This document shows positions 20,194-28,558 of a stretch of 64,000 nucleotides of DNA, piece after piece. The first letter of the stretch is position 1. Each line of letters opens with the position of its first letter. The DNA comes from Hyphomicrobiales bacterium. Its GTDB lineage: Bacteria > Pseudomonadota > Alphaproteobacteria > Rhodospirillales > JACKKN01. The position numbers were made by a program, and so were the translations under genes. The stretch covers positions 1 to 64,000 of the forward strand of contig JACKKN010000001.1 in assembly GCA_024236415.1 (NCBI GenBank), read 5' to 3'. The notes beneath the pieces were generated by a model, which saw only the letters and a program-made list of their open reading frames with translations, had not been told where the DNA came from and did no database searches.

Positions 20194-21240
20194 CTAGGCC
20201 GCCGAGGCGCCGGCCAGGGCCCCGGTCAGGGCGGCGGTCACGGCGGCGCGGTCGATGCCCGTCTCGGCGATCACCACCAGGCGGCCGGTGCGGTCCTCGC
20301 CAGCCTTCCAGGGGCGGTCGAAGTACCGCTCCACGCGCGGGCCCACGGCCTGGACCACGTGGCGCATGGCCTTGCCCGGCACCTCGACGAAGCCCTTCAC
20401 CCGCAGCACGTCGTGGGCCTGGGCGGCGGCGCGGATGCGGGCTTCGAGCGCCTCGGGGTCGGTGACCGGGCCCAGCTCGACCACGAAGCTCTCGAAGTCG
20501 TCGTGGTCGTGGTCGTCCTCGCCGTCGTGGTGGGACCAGCGGCCGTCGATCACGTCCTCGACCCGGGCGTGCAGGCCGAGCGCCACCCGGGCGTCGACCC
20601 GGCCGCGGGTGGCGTGGACGATGCGCACCGCCGGGTCCACGGCCCCGGCCAGGTCGCGGCGCACGCCCGCAAGCCCCGCCGCGTCCATCAGGTCGCTCTT
20701 GTTCAGGATCACCAGGTCGGCGCACTTGAGCTGGTCCTCGAACACCTCCTCCAGCGGCGCGTCGTGCTCCAGGGCCGGGTCGGCCTCGCGCTCGGCCTGG
20801 ACCGCCGCCGGGTCCTCGGCGAAAAGGCCGGCGGCCACCGCCGGGGCGTCGATCACCGCCACCACCCCGTCGACGGTGACGCGGGAGCGGATCTCGGGCC
20901 AGTTGAAGGCCTTGACCAGGGGCTTGGGCAACGCCAGGCCCGAGGTCTCGATGACGATGTGGTCCGGCGGCTCGGGCTGGTCCAGCAGCATCTCCATGGT
21001 CGGCAGGAACTCGTCGGCCACGGTGCAGCAGATGCAGCCGTTGGCCAACTCGACGATGTCGTCCTCGGTGCAGCCCTCGACCCCGCAGCCGGCCAGCAGC
21101 TCGCGGTCCACGCCGACGTCGCCGAACTCGTTGATCAGCAGGGCCAGGCGCCGGCCGCCGGCGTTCTCGATCAGGTGCCGGATCAGGGTCGTCTTGCCGG
21201 CGCCCAGGAAGCCGGTGATCACGGTGGCGGGGATCTTCAT
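20194..21240 (-). CDS. cobW: CobW-type GTPase (cobalt-trafficking G3E family)
   Basis: The 348-residue protein has the G3E GTPase set: Walker A GFLGAGKTTL near residue 10, the metal motif GCICCTV near 70, IETSGLALP near 100 and LNKSDL near 185. A His/Asp-rich loop (SHHDGEDDHDHDD, about residues 240-255) precedes the CobW C-terminal domain. CobW is proposed to deliver cobalt to the CobNST chelatase, consistent with its place between cobP and cobN. The start overlaps the cobP stop by four bases. Confidence 0.94.
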   Translation of the reverse strand: MKIPATVITGFLGAGKTTLIRHLIENAGGRRLALLINEFGDVGVDRELLAGCGVEGCTEDDIVELANGCICCTVADEFLPTMEMLLDQPEPPDHIVIETSGLALPKPLVKAFNWPEIRSRVTVDGVVAVIDAPAVAAGLFAEDPAAVQAEREADPALEHDAPLEEVFEDQLKCADLVILNKSDLMDAAGLAGVRRDLAGAVDPAVRIVHATRGRVDARVALGLHARVEDVIDGRWSHHDGEDDHDHDDFESFVVELGPVTDPEALEARIRAAAQAHDVLRVKGFVEVPGKAMRHVVQAVGPRVERYFDRPWKAGEDRTGRLVVIAETGIDRAAVTAALTGALAGASAA

Positions 21241-21779
21241 GGATTCTCGTCCTTCATCACGAGGGGCAGGCCGGCGGCCACGAACAGCACCCGCTGCGCC
21301 GCCGCGGCCACGGTCTGGTTGAGGCGCCCGGCGGCGTCGCGGAACAGGCGCGCCAGGGCGTTGTCGGGCACGATGCCCAGGCCCACCTCGTTGGCCACCA
21401 GGACCACGGGGCCGGCCAGGTCGGCCAGGGCGGCGGCCAGGGCGGCGCCCTCGGCCTCGGGGTCGCGCTGTTCGGTCATGACGTTGCTGAGCCACAGGGT
21501 CAGGCAGTCCACCAGCACCGGGCGGCCGGCGCGGGCGTGGGCGCGCAGGGCGCCGACCAGGTCGAGCGGCTCCTCCACCAGGTCCCAGGACGGGCCGCGC
21601 CGTTCGCGGTGGCGGCGCACGCGGTCGGCCATCTCGTCGTCCAGGGCCTCGGCGGTGGCCAGGTACAGGCCCGGGCCGCGGGATTCGACGATCCGTTCCG
21701 CCAGCGCGCTCTTGCCCGAGCGGGCGCCGCCCAGGATCAGGGTCGCGGGGGGCAGGGGTCCTGTGAAGAGGAAGTCCAA
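21237..21779 (-). CDS. cobP: Adenosylcobinamide kinase / adenosylcobinamide-phosphate guanylyltransferase
   Basis: The 180-residue bifunctional enzyme has the CobU/CobP P-loop LILGGARSGKSALAE near residue 15, CLTLWLSN near 85 and VLVANEVGLGIVPDN near 120. It phosphorylates adenosylcobinamide and then adds GMP. I place the start at TTG 21779 (read LDFLFTGP) because it has a GGAGG about ten bases upstream, gives the normal length and lies just after the riboswitch. The frame's upstream ATG falls inside the riboswitch aptamer. Confidence 0.92.
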   Translation of the reverse strand: MDFLFTGPLPPATLILGGARSGKSALAERIVESRGPGLYLATAEALDDEMADRVRRHRERRGPSWDLVEEPLDLVGALRAHARAGRPVLVDCLTLWLSNVMTEQRDPEAEGAALAAALADLAGPVVLVANEVGLGIVPDNALARLFRDAAGRLNQTVAAAAQRVLFVAAGLPLVMKDENP

Positions 21780-21787
21780 GCGCCGTG

Positions 21788-21804
21788 ATCCTCCGCCCGA
21801 GGAT
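21788..21804 (-). promoter_or_regulatory. Hairpin masking the cobP ribosome-binding site
   Basis: Read leftward, ATCCTC-GGGCG-GAGGAT forms a perfect six-pair stem whose 3' arm is the cobP Shine-Dalgarno sequence. It lies 13 bases after the riboswitch P1 stem. This is the expected layout of a translational expression platform: closed hairpin, cobP off. Confidence 0.75.
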
Positions 21805-21817
21805 GGTGAAAGCCAAG

Positions 21818-21960
21818 CCGTCCGTGCGGTCTCCTGGCTCGGGGTCGTCGGTCGCGGCGGCCTTCCCGGCACCGGGGTGCCAGTGGCGTTTTCGCCGGTT
21901 CCTCGCCCTTACAGTTGCGGGGGCAGCGCCGGTGTTGCACCGGCTTCCCGTCGCGGACGG
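21818..21960 (-). ncRNA. Cobalamin (AdoCbl-type) riboswitch
   Basis: Read leftward, the 143-base element contains the hallmark segments in order: GGGAAGCCGGTG with the CAACACCGGC return arm, GCTGCCCCCGCAACTGTAA, CACTGG, a GGGAAGGC segment, and the B12 box GAGCCAGGAGACC. A perfect seven-base P1 stem closes it (CCGTCCG at 21954-21960 with CGGACGG at 21818-21824). The aptamer binds B12 and should repress cobP-cobW-cobN when cofactor is plentiful. There is no U-run terminator after it, so control is most likely at translation. Confidence 0.96.
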
Positions 21961-22014
21961 CGGCGGACCATAGCACGGAGCGTTTCGCCGAATCCAGGGC
22001 CCAGCGCCGGAACC

Positions 22015-22701
22015 CTACCTTTCGTACATGCGCTTGGGCCGGTCCGGCATCTCGTGCAGGGGGCGGGGCGGCAGGTTGACGGCGCTGATCCGCCACTGGC
22101 CGCCGTGGCCGCGCAGCAGGCCGCCCTCGATGAACTCCAGCCGGGTCAGGGACAGGTTGTCGACCACCACGCTCATGGCCTTGTTGGGCGACAGGTCCAG
22201 GGCCACGGCCATGGCGGCGCGGATGGTGCCGCCGTGGGTGACGGCGACGATGTCGCGCCCGGCGTGGGCCGCGTTCAGGCGGGCGATGACGGCGGCGGCG
22301 CGGTCGATCAGGTCGGCGAAGCTCTCGCCGCCGGGCGGCGCGCTGCCGGCCGGGTTGTCCCAGAAGGCGCGGTAGGCGGCGGGGTCGTAGGTCTCCATCT
22401 CGGCCCAGGCCAGGCCCTGCCAGGCGCCGAAGTCCTGCTCGCCGAAATCCTCCTCGACCAGGGGTTCGGGCGCCGCCAGCAGGTGGCCGTCCTCGGCGGC
22501 GACGATGGCCGCCGCCGTGTCCCGGGCCCGCGACAGGTGGCTGGTGACCCACACCGCGTCGGCGGGCAGGTTGCGGGCCAGGCCGGCGAAGGAGGCGTCG
22601 TCGGACGTGTCGCAGGGCACGTCGAGCGCCCCGTACAGCCGGCCGTCGTGGCCCGTCACCGGGGCGTGGCGGATCCACCACCATCGGGTCGTCGCGCTCA
22701 T
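22015..22701 (-). CDS. Histidine phosphatase family protein, probable alpha-ribazole phosphatase
   Basis: The 228-residue protein is a phosphoglycerate-mutase-like phosphatase. WIRHAPV near residue 9 supplies the nucleophile histidine (RHA in place of the usual RHG), SRARDTAA near 57 the second arginine, EEDFGEQDFGAW near 83 the acid and VTHGGTIRA near 152 the second histidine. Its position between cobS and the cobP riboswitch suggests removal of phosphate from alpha-ribazole phosphate or adenosylcobalamin phosphate. That substrate is inferred from context only. Confidence 0.82.
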   Translation of the reverse strand: MSATTRWWWIRHAPVTGHDGRLYGALDVPCDTSDDASFAGLARNLPADAVWVTSHLSRARDTAAAIVAAEDGHLLAAPEPLVEEDFGEQDFGAWQGLAWAEMETYDPAAYRAFWDNPAGSAPPGGESFADLIDRAAAVIARLNAAHAGRDIVAVTHGGTIRAAMAVALDLSPNKAMSVVVDNLSLTRLEFIEGGLLRGHGGQWRISAVNLPPRPLHEMPDRPKRMYER

Positions 22702-22728
22702 GGATTGCTTGCTCCTCGTGTCGTCTCG

Positions 22729-23532
22729 CTAGGCCAGGCCGAAGGGGCCGGCGGCGGCCACGGCCAGGATGGCCACCTCGGACACCTGCTGGGCCGCGCC
22801 CAGCACGTCGCCGGTCTTGCCGCCGATGCGGTCGATGGCCATGAATCCCATGGTGACGGCCACCAGCAGCACCAACCCCACGGCCACCAGGGCGTGGGCC
22901 CAGGGCAGGCACAGGAAGGCGGCGGCGGCGCCCAGGGCCAGGCCCGCCATCACGTCCACCGGGCGCGGCGCGCCGGCGTTGCGGGCCAGGCCGTCGTGCC
23001 GCGCCGGGGCCAGCCAGGCCATTAGCAGCGGCATGGCGGCGCGCGACAGGGCGGCGGCGGCGATCAGGGCCAGGGCCGCCGGGACCACCCCCGCCATGCC
23101 CGCCAGCAGGGCCGCCTTCAGCCCCAGGGCCAGGACCAGGGCCAGCACGCCGAAGGCCCCGGTGCGCGAATCGCGCATGATCGTCAGGCGTTCGTCGGGG
23201 TTCGACCCGCCGCCGAAGCCGTCGGCCACGTCGGCCAGGCCGTCCTCGTGCAGGCCGCCGGTCAGCAGCACCATGGCCGCCAGGGCGGCCAGGGCGCAGG
23301 CCAGGGGCGGCAGGCCCAGCCAGGCGGCGGCGGCCAGCACCGCCGCGCCCATGAGCCCGACCCAGGCCCCGACCAGGGGGTAGGCGCGGGCGGCGCGGGC
23401 GAATTCGTCCTCGGGCACCTGCCGGGCCGGCAGGCGCAGGCGGGTCAGGAAGCCGAAGGCCAGCGGGATGTCCCGCACCCAGCCCCGCAACAGGCGTTCC
23501 TTCCAGTTCTCGTCCGACGTGTTCCCGTGCAT
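22729..23532 (-). CDS. cobS: Adenosylcobinamide-GDP ribazoletransferase (cobalamin synthase)
   Basis: The 267-residue membrane protein shows CobS/CobV motifs: LAFGFLTRLRLP near residue 25, GGLHEDGLADVADGFGGG near 92, RDSRTGAFGVLAL near 120 and a hydrophobic remainder. It joins adenosylcobinamide-GDP to alpha-ribazole. ATG 23532 is chosen for length and for the G-rich stretch before it; the longer frame mirrors cobT. The P. denitrificans name would be cobV, and it is not the chelatase subunit also called CobS. Confidence 0.94.
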   Translation of the reverse strand: MHGNTSDENWKERLLRGWVRDIPLAFGFLTRLRLPARQVPEDEFARAARAYPLVGAWVGLMGAAVLAAAAWLGLPPLACALAALAAMVLLTGGLHEDGLADVADGFGGGSNPDERLTIMRDSRTGAFGVLALVLALGLKAALLAGMAGVVPAALALIAAAALSRAAMPLLMAWLAPARHDGLARNAGAPRPVDVMAGLALGAAAAFLCLPWAHALVAVGLVLLVAVTMGFMAIDRIGGKTGDVLGAAQQVSEVAILAVAAAGPFGLA

Positions 23533-23604
23533 GGTGCCACCCCCCCCGTGCCGCGGTTTTTCCGTGCCTGGACTCCTGCTAGGGTTTATAGGTTGGCCGC
23601 TGCC

Positions 23605-23621
23605 GCTTGCCAATGGCAAGC
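23605..23621. promoter_or_regulatory. 17-base palindrome between cobS and cobT
   Basis: gcttgcca-a-tggcaagc is a perfect inverted repeat with eight-base arms and a single central base, 27 bases upstream of the cobT ATG. A tttata element lies about 15 bases to its left. Symmetry and location in a divergent promoter suggest a dimeric repressor site. The regulator is unknown. Confidence 0.5.
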
Positions 23622-23647
23622 CGCAATCGCCGAGGGGAATCTCCGCC

Positions 23648-24670
23648 ATGACCGATCCGAGCCCGGCCTCCCTGGCCGACATCCGCGCCCTCGTGGCCGG
23701 CCTGCCCGGCCCCGACCCGGCCGCCGCCGCGGCGGCGGCGGCGCGCGAGCCGCAGCTGACCAAGCCGCCCGGGTCCCTGGGCCGGCTGGAGGAGCTGAGC
23801 GCCTGGCTGGCCGCCTGGCAGGGGCGCCACCCGCCGCGCCTGGAGGCCCCGGCGGCGCTGGTGTTCGCCGGCAACCACGGGGTCACGGCGCGCGGCGTGT
23901 CGGCCTACCCGGCCGAGGTGACGGCACAGATGGTGGCCAACTTCGAGGCCGGCGGCGCCGCCGTGAACCAGCTTTGCCAGGCGTTCAACGCCAGCCTGGC
24001 GGTGACGGCCCTGGACCTGGACCGGCCGACCCGGGATTTCTGCGACGGCCCGGCCATGGACGAGGACGACTTCGTGGCCGCCTTCAACGCCGGCCTGGGC
24101 CAGGTCCACGGCGACATGGACGTGGTCTGCCTGGGCGAGATGGGAATCGGCAACACCACCGCGGCGGCGGCCCTGTGCCACGGCCTCTATGGCGGCGACC
24201 CGGCGGACTGGACCGGCCCCGGCACCGGGGTCGCGGGGCCGCAGCTCGTGTCCAAGGCCGGGGTGGTGGGCAACGCCGTGGCCGGCCACCGCGACCACCT
24301 GGACGACGGGCTGGAGGTGCTGCGCCGCCTGGGCGGACGCGAGCTGGCGGCCATCGCCGGCGCCATCGTCGGCGCGCGGGCGCGCCGGGTGCCGGTGCTG
24401 CTGGACGGCTACGTCTGCTGCGCCGCCGCCGCCGCCCTGGCCAAGGGCGCGCCGGGCCTGCTGGACCACTGCCAGGTGGGCCACGTGTCGGCCGAGCCGG
24501 GGCACGCCCGCCTGCTGGAGCGCCTGGGCAAGGCGCCGCTGCTGAACCTGGGCATGCGCCTGGGCGAGGCCTCGGGCGCGGTGCTGGCCCTGGGCATCCT
24601 GCGCGGCGCCGTGCACTGCCACGCCGGCATGGCCACCTTCGCCGAGGCGGGGGTGACCGACAAGGGTTGA
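23648..24670 (+). CDS. cobT: Nicotinate-nucleotide-dimethylbenzimidazole phosphoribosyltransferase
   Basis: The 340-residue enzyme has the family landmarks TKPPGSLGRLEELSAWLAAWQG near residue 38, VFAGNHGVTARGVSAYP near 75, GEMGIGNTTAAAAL near 163 and GHVSAEPGHARLLERLG near 280. It makes alpha-ribazole phosphate from nicotinate mononucleotide and dimethylbenzimidazole. The ATG at 23648 follows GAGGGG. It diverges from cobS. It is called cobU in the P. denitrificans scheme and is unrelated to the chelatase subunit CobT. Confidence 0.95.
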   Translation: MTDPSPASLADIRALVAGLPGPDPAAAAAAAAREPQLTKPPGSLGRLEELSAWLAAWQGRHPPRLEAPAALVFAGNHGVTARGVSAYPAEVTAQMVANFEAGGAAVNQLCQAFNASLAVTALDLDRPTRDFCDGPAMDEDDFVAAFNAGLGQVHGDMDVVCLGEMGIGNTTAAAALCHGLYGGDPADWTGPGTGVAGPQLVSKAGVVGNAVAGHRDHLDDGLEVLRRLGGRELAAIAGAIVGARARRVPVLLDGYVCCAAAAALAKGAPGLLDHCQVGHVSAEPGHARLLERLGKAPLLNLGMRLGEASGAVLALGILRGAVHCHAGMATFAEAGVTDKG

Positions 24671-24674
24671 ACGC

Positions 24675-25508
24675 CTAGGGTTTCTCGGCGTAGACCGCGA
24701 TTTCCACCAGGCCGGTGTTGCCGCCGCTGCTGCGGACCACGTCCAGGCGCAGCTTGCGCGCCGTGACCTGGACCGGGAAGCGGTAGGCCTTGGCCGCGTC
24801 GGGCAGCTTGAACGGGCCCAGCTTCTCGCCGGTCCCGGTGGTCAGGGTGAACTCGAAGATCTGCGCCGTGCCGTCGGCCATGGTGCGGGTCCAGACCTCG
24901 ACCATGCGCACCGGGCGGGCGCCGTCCAGCTCGACCTCGATGAAGGCGCCGTCGCCGTCGCCGTAGGACGACCAGGCCGTGGCCTCGTTGCCGTCGATGG
25001 CGCTGCTGCCGCCCCAGGCCCCGTTGATGGGCCCGCCGCCCCAGTTGCTGGACACGGCGGTCACCGTCAGCGGCGCCTTGACCAGGCCGGTCAGGGCGTC
25101 GTCGGACGGCTTGGGCCGGGTGCGGAAGGTGCGCGCCTGCCCCGCATAGAGGGTACCGTCGGCGGCCACCCCCTGGACCCGGTAGTGGTACACCGTGTCG
25201 GGCTGCAGGCCGGCCAGCACCGGGCTGTGCTCGATCGCCGTCACCCCGCCCATGGACGGGTCGTTGGTGATGGCGCCGAACGCCGGCGAGGTGCCGTAGA
25301 CCACCGTGCAGGCGATGGGCATCTTGGTGGTAAAGGTCAGCCGCGCGCTGGTGGGCGTGACGCTGACCACCCGGGGCTCGTCACCGCCCAGGCTGGCCTC
25401 GGTGATGGGCTTGACGGGGACGGCCGGTTCCTGGGCCAGGGCCGGAGGCATGGCGGTGACTGCCAGCACGGCCAGCACGGCCAGGGTGAGGAGCGGTTTG
25501 GGAGGCAT
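24675..25508 (-). CDS. Secreted protein with fibronectin type III and discoidin-like domains
   Basis: The 277-residue protein begins with a signal peptide (LLTLAVLAVLAVTA, cleavage near ALAQ). Residues about 45-135 look like a fibronectin type III fold (PTSARLTFTT, LQPDTVYHYRVQG, ARTFRT). Residues about 145-275 look like an F5/8 (discoidin) domain (SSAIDGNEATAWSSYGDGDGAFIEVEL ending VEIAVYAEK). Together these suggest an exported carbohydrate- or surface-binding protein. It converges on cobT, four bases apart, and has its own upstream gap. Confidence 0.72.
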   Translation of the reverse strand: MPPKPLLTLAVLAVLAVTAMPPALAQEPAVPVKPITEASLGGDEPRVVSVTPTSARLTFTTKMPIACTVVYGTSPAFGAITNDPSMGGVTAIEHSPVLAGLQPDTVYHYRVQGVAADGTLYAGQARTFRTRPKPSDDALTGLVKAPLTVTAVSSNWGGGPINGAWGGSSAIDGNEATAWSSYGDGDGAFIEVELDGARPVRMVEVWTRTMADGTAQIFEFTLTTGTGEKLGPFKLPDAAKAYRFPVQVTARKLRLDVVRSSGGNTGLVEIAVYAEKP

Positions 25509-25619
25509 GGTTGCGATCCTTCCTCATTGTCGTTGTTGCCGACGGCCGGCGCGAATCGGGCGCAGGCCGTGGGCGGAGTTTAATTCACAACGACCAAAAG
25601 TAAAATGCCCCTTGTGACG

Positions 25620-26432
25620 TCATTCCCCCTGTTGCAGCAGCAGCCCCTTTTCCCGCGCCACGCGGAACATGTACAGGAACAGGGCCGTGGCCCCGCCCAG
25701 GTAGACCAGGTTCAGCCCCACGGCACCGGCGAACAGGTCCAGGCGGAAGGTCCCGTCGAACAGCACCGCGCGCATGCCCTCGAACACGTAGGCCGACGGC
25801 AGGCACCAGGCCAACGGCTGCAGCCACGCGGGCAGGGTGGCGATGGGATAGTATATCCCGGAAAGGGGCGCGAAGGCGAAGATGGCGACCCAGGCCAGGC
25901 TCTCGGCGCCCAGGCCGAAGCGCAGCACCAGGGCCGAAACCACCAGCCCCACGGCCCAGCCCAGGACCAGGATGTTGCCGAAGAACGCGATCAACGGCGG
26001 CCCCAGGGAGAACACCCAGACGTCGTACAGCGGCAGCGCCAGCAGGGCCGCCGGGGTGACGCTGATGACCGTGCGGATGGAGCTCATCAGCAGCAGCGAG
26101 GCCACCAGCTCGTGGGGCCGCAGGGGGCTGACGAAGAGCTGGCCCAGGTTGCGCGACCACATCTCCTCCATGAAGGTCAGCGACACCCCCAGGTTGGCGC
26201 GGAACAGCACGTCCCACAGCAGCACGGCGCTGATCAGCACCCCGGCGGCCTGGGCCACCCAGGACGAGTGCGACAGGAAGAAGGTGGTGATGAAGCCCCA
26301 CAGCACCATCTGCACCGTGGGCCAGTAGGCCAGCTCCAGGATGCGCGGCCAGGACGTGCGCAGCACGTACAGGTGGCGCAGCAGGATGGCCTTGATGCGC
26401 CGCGCCGCCGATTCGCGCAGGGGCGCGGTCAC
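25620..26432 (-). CDS. ABC-2 type transporter permease
   Basis: The 270-residue permease has about six membrane spans and resembles NodJ-type ABC-2 permeases (MEEMWSRNLGQLFVSPLRPHELV near residue 75; a C-terminal FAPLSGIYYPIATLPAWLQPLAWCLPSAYVFEGMR-like block). The GTG start at 26432 overlaps the ATPase stop (GTGA), which fixes both the start and the pairing. The cargo is unknown; related pairs export lipids, polysaccharides or drugs. Confidence 0.88.
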   Translation of the reverse strand: MTAPLRESAARRIKAILLRHLYVLRTSWPRILELAYWPTVQMVLWGFITTFFLSHSSWVAQAAGVLISAVLLWDVLFRANLGVSLTFMEEMWSRNLGQLFVSPLRPHELVASLLLMSSIRTVISVTPAALLALPLYDVWVFSLGPPLIAFFGNILVLGWAVGLVVSALVLRFGLGAESLAWVAIFAFAPLSGIYYPIATLPAWLQPLAWCLPSAYVFEGMRAVLFDGTFRLDLFAGAVGLNLVYLGGATALFLYMFRVAREKGLLLQQGE

Positions 26433-27250
26433 GGACCCACCTCCGCCCCGTCCGGCCCTACCCCGTCCGGCCCTACCCCGTCCGGCCCTACCCCGTCCGG
26501 CCCGTCGCCGCGGCGGCGGTCGCGGGCGATGTCCAGGAACACTTCCTCCAGGTTGGCGCGGCCATAGCGGCGCACCATGTCGCCGGGGGCGCCGCGGTCG
26601 ACGATGCGCCCGCCGCGCATCATCAGCACCTGGTCGCACAGGCGCTCGACCTCGGCCATGTTGTGGGACGCCAGCACGATGGTGGCGCCGCTTCCCTTGC
26701 GATAGGCCTCCAGGTAGCCGCGCACCCAGTCCCCGGTGTCCGGGTCCAGGGACGCCGTGGGCTCGTCCAGCAACAGCAGGTCGGGCTCGTTCAGCAGCGC
26801 CTTGGCCAGCGCCACCCGGGTCTTCTGGCCCGCCGACAGGTCGCCCGTGGGCCGCGCCAGGAACCGTTCGATGTCCAGGTCGGCGGCCAGGGCGGCGATG
26901 CGCCGGGCCGGGTCGGCCAGGCCGTACAGGTTGGCGTAGATGTTCAGGTTCTCGCGCACGCTGATGCGCCGCGGCAGGTCCACGTAGGGCGACGAGAAGT
27001 TCATGCGCCCCAGCACCCGGTAGCGGTGGCGCAGCATGTCGGCGCCCAGGATCGAAATCCGCCCCGCCGTGGGCAGCAGCAGGCCCAGCAGCATGGCGAT
27101 GGTGGTGGTCTTGCCGGCGCCGTTGCCGCCCAGCAACGCCGTGGTCGAGCCGCGCGGCACCTGGAAATCGATGGCGTCGACGGCGACGACGGTATCGAAC
27201 CGCTTGGTCAGGCCGGCGACGGACACGGCGGCGGAGGGGGTTTCGGTCAT
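26429..27250 (-). CDS. ABC transporter ATP-binding protein with a repeat-encoded C-terminal tail
   Basis: The 273-residue ATPase has Walker A GGNGAGKTTT near residue 40, signature LSAGQKTRVALAKAL near 138, Walker B LLLLDEPTASLDPDT near 155 and an H-loop ASHN near 190. It should power the permease encoded directly downstream. The last 25 residues are a PDGVG repeat encoded by a 15-base tandem array and lie outside the conserved fold. Two EAL-like genes lie 37 bases upstream on the same strand. Confidence 0.93.
   Translation of the reverse strand: MTETPSAAVSVAGLTKRFDTVVAVDAIDFQVPRGSTTALLGGNGAGKTTTIAMLLGLLLPTAGRISILGADMLRHRYRVLGRMNFSSPYVDLPRRISVRENLNIYANLYGLADPARRIAALAADLDIERFLARPTGDLSAGQKTRVALAKALLNEPDLLLLDEPTASLDPDTGDWVRGYLEAYRKGSGATIVLASHNMAEVERLCDQVLMMRGGRIVDRGAPGDMVRRYGRANLEEVFLDIARDRRRGDGPDGVGPDGVGPDGVGPDGAEVGP
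26451..26503. repeat. 15-base tandem repeat in the ABC ATPase gene
   Basis: tccggccctaccccg occurs three times without interruption (26451-26465, 26466-26480, 26481-26495), followed by a partial copy. Because the unit is a multiple of three, it encodes in-frame PDGVG repeats. Slipped-strand change in copy number would lengthen or shorten the tail without breaking the frame. Confidence 0.9.
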
Positions 27251-27287
27251 GCGGGTCGTTTCGCTCGGCGCCGCGGCGGGCGGGGGA

Positions 27288-28556
27288 TCAGCCGCGCTCG
27301 ATCCGCCGTTTCAGGCGCAGCAGCTCGCGGCGGCGGCTGTCCTCGGCGATCAGGTTCTCCACGTGGCGCCCCTGGAACAGCTCGAACCCGGCGGCGCGGC
27401 CGAAGTCCACGGCTTCGCGGGAGTCCACGCGGCACAGCACGGTGCGCCGCGCGTTGTTGCGGCGCACCAGGCGCTGTATCTCTGCCATCATTTCCGGGCC
27501 ACCGTCAACCATGTCCGGGTGCCAGATCACCTTGATCATGTCGGCGCCCAGGCGCTCGCGGTCGACCAGGCCCAGGGTGTGGTGGGTCAGGCCGTCGATG
27601 CACACGCGGTAGCCCTTGTCCTGCACGAACTCGCGGGCGAACAGGTAGGCCGCCAGGTCGGCGAAGATGTCCACCTGCTGCAGCTCGATGACCATGGAGC
27701 CGCGGCGGCTGGCCGGGATATCCTCGTCGAAGGTCATGAATTCGGGCGACAGCAGGGTCGAGACGTTGAGGTTGAAGCTGATCTCGCCCGAGATGGTCAG
27801 GTGGTCGGTCTTGCGCAGCATGGCCAGCATGCGCCGGTCCAGGCTCTCGGTCAGGTGCTGGAACAGCCACCGGTTCGAGGCCAGGTTGACCCCGGGCAGC
27901 AGGGTCTCGCGCAGGTCGACGATGGAGATGAACAGCTCCGAGAACTGGGCCGACGGCGCCATCTGCTCGTCGAACGAGCAGACGTACTGGCGGCGCACCA
28001 TGTTGGCCAGGTCGGCGCGGGCCAGGGCGTCGACGATGCGCGCCAGGACCCGCGGTGTCAGCGGCTCGCCCATCTGCTGCTTGGCCTTCAGGGCGCTGCG
28101 CGTGTCCAGGTGCGACTTGACGGCGCGGTCGCGGCGCTGCTCGGTCGACACCAGGCCGCGCGCCAGGGCCAGCACGGCGTCGTAGTCGGTCTCGACGTTG
28201 TACCACGAGACGAAGCGGTGGCCCCCCTCCTCGGACATCAGGGGGTCCTCGCTGAACAGGAAGCGGATGCGCTGGGCGATGGTCTCCACCTGGCCCTGGA
28301 CCTCCTGCTTGTAGATGAAGATCAGGTCGGCGCTGCGCAGGGTGAAAAGCTGCCCGGCCATGGCCGCGACCAGGGGCTCGAAGCTGTGGGCGGCGGCGCG
28401 CACGTGGTGTTCGCGGCGGTTGAACGGGCGCAGGGCCGACAGCCGCAGGTGCACCACCCGGCGCCCCTGCTGGTGCTTTTCCAGCCGACGCACGTAGTCC
28501 AGCAGCAGGTTTTCCTGGCTGGCGCCGCGGCGCGCGCCGTCGGGGGTCAGCGCCAT
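27288..28556 (-). CDS. EAL-domain-like protein lacking catalytic residues (second of a tandem pair)
   Basis: The 422-residue protein looks like a degenerate EAL (cyclic-di-GMP phosphodiesterase) domain in its C-terminal half: FNLNVSTLLSPEF near residue 255, MVIELQQVDIFAD where EXLE would stand, RVCIDGLTHHTLGLVD where DDFG would stand, and GADMIKVIWH near the catalytic lysine region. The EAL, DDFG and later glutamate and glutamine ligands are missing, so hydrolysis is unlikely. The N-terminal half shares HLRLSAL, SFEPL, ADL and LFSEDPL with its neighbour. ATG 28556 is used; the frame upstream only mirrors the paralogue. Confidence 0.68.
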   Translation of the reverse strand: MALTPDGARRGASQENLLLDYVRRLEKHQQGRRVVHLRLSALRPFNRREHHVRAAAHSFEPLVAAMAGQLFTLRSADLIFIYKQEVQGQVETIAQRIRFLFSEDPLMSEEGGHRFVSWYNVETDYDAVLALARGLVSTEQRRDRAVKSHLDTRSALKAKQQMGEPLTPRVLARIVDALARADLANMVRRQYVCSFDEQMAPSAQFSELFISIVDLRETLLPGVNLASNRWLFQHLTESLDRRMLAMLRKTDHLTISGEISFNLNVSTLLSPEFMTFDEDIPASRRGSMVIELQQVDIFADLAAYLFAREFVQDKGYRVCIDGLTHHTLGLVDRERLGADMIKVIWHPDMVDGGPEMMAEIQRLVRRNNARRTVLCRVDSREAVDFGRAAGFELFQGRHVENLIAEDSRRRELLRLKRRIERG

Positions 28557-28558
28557 GG

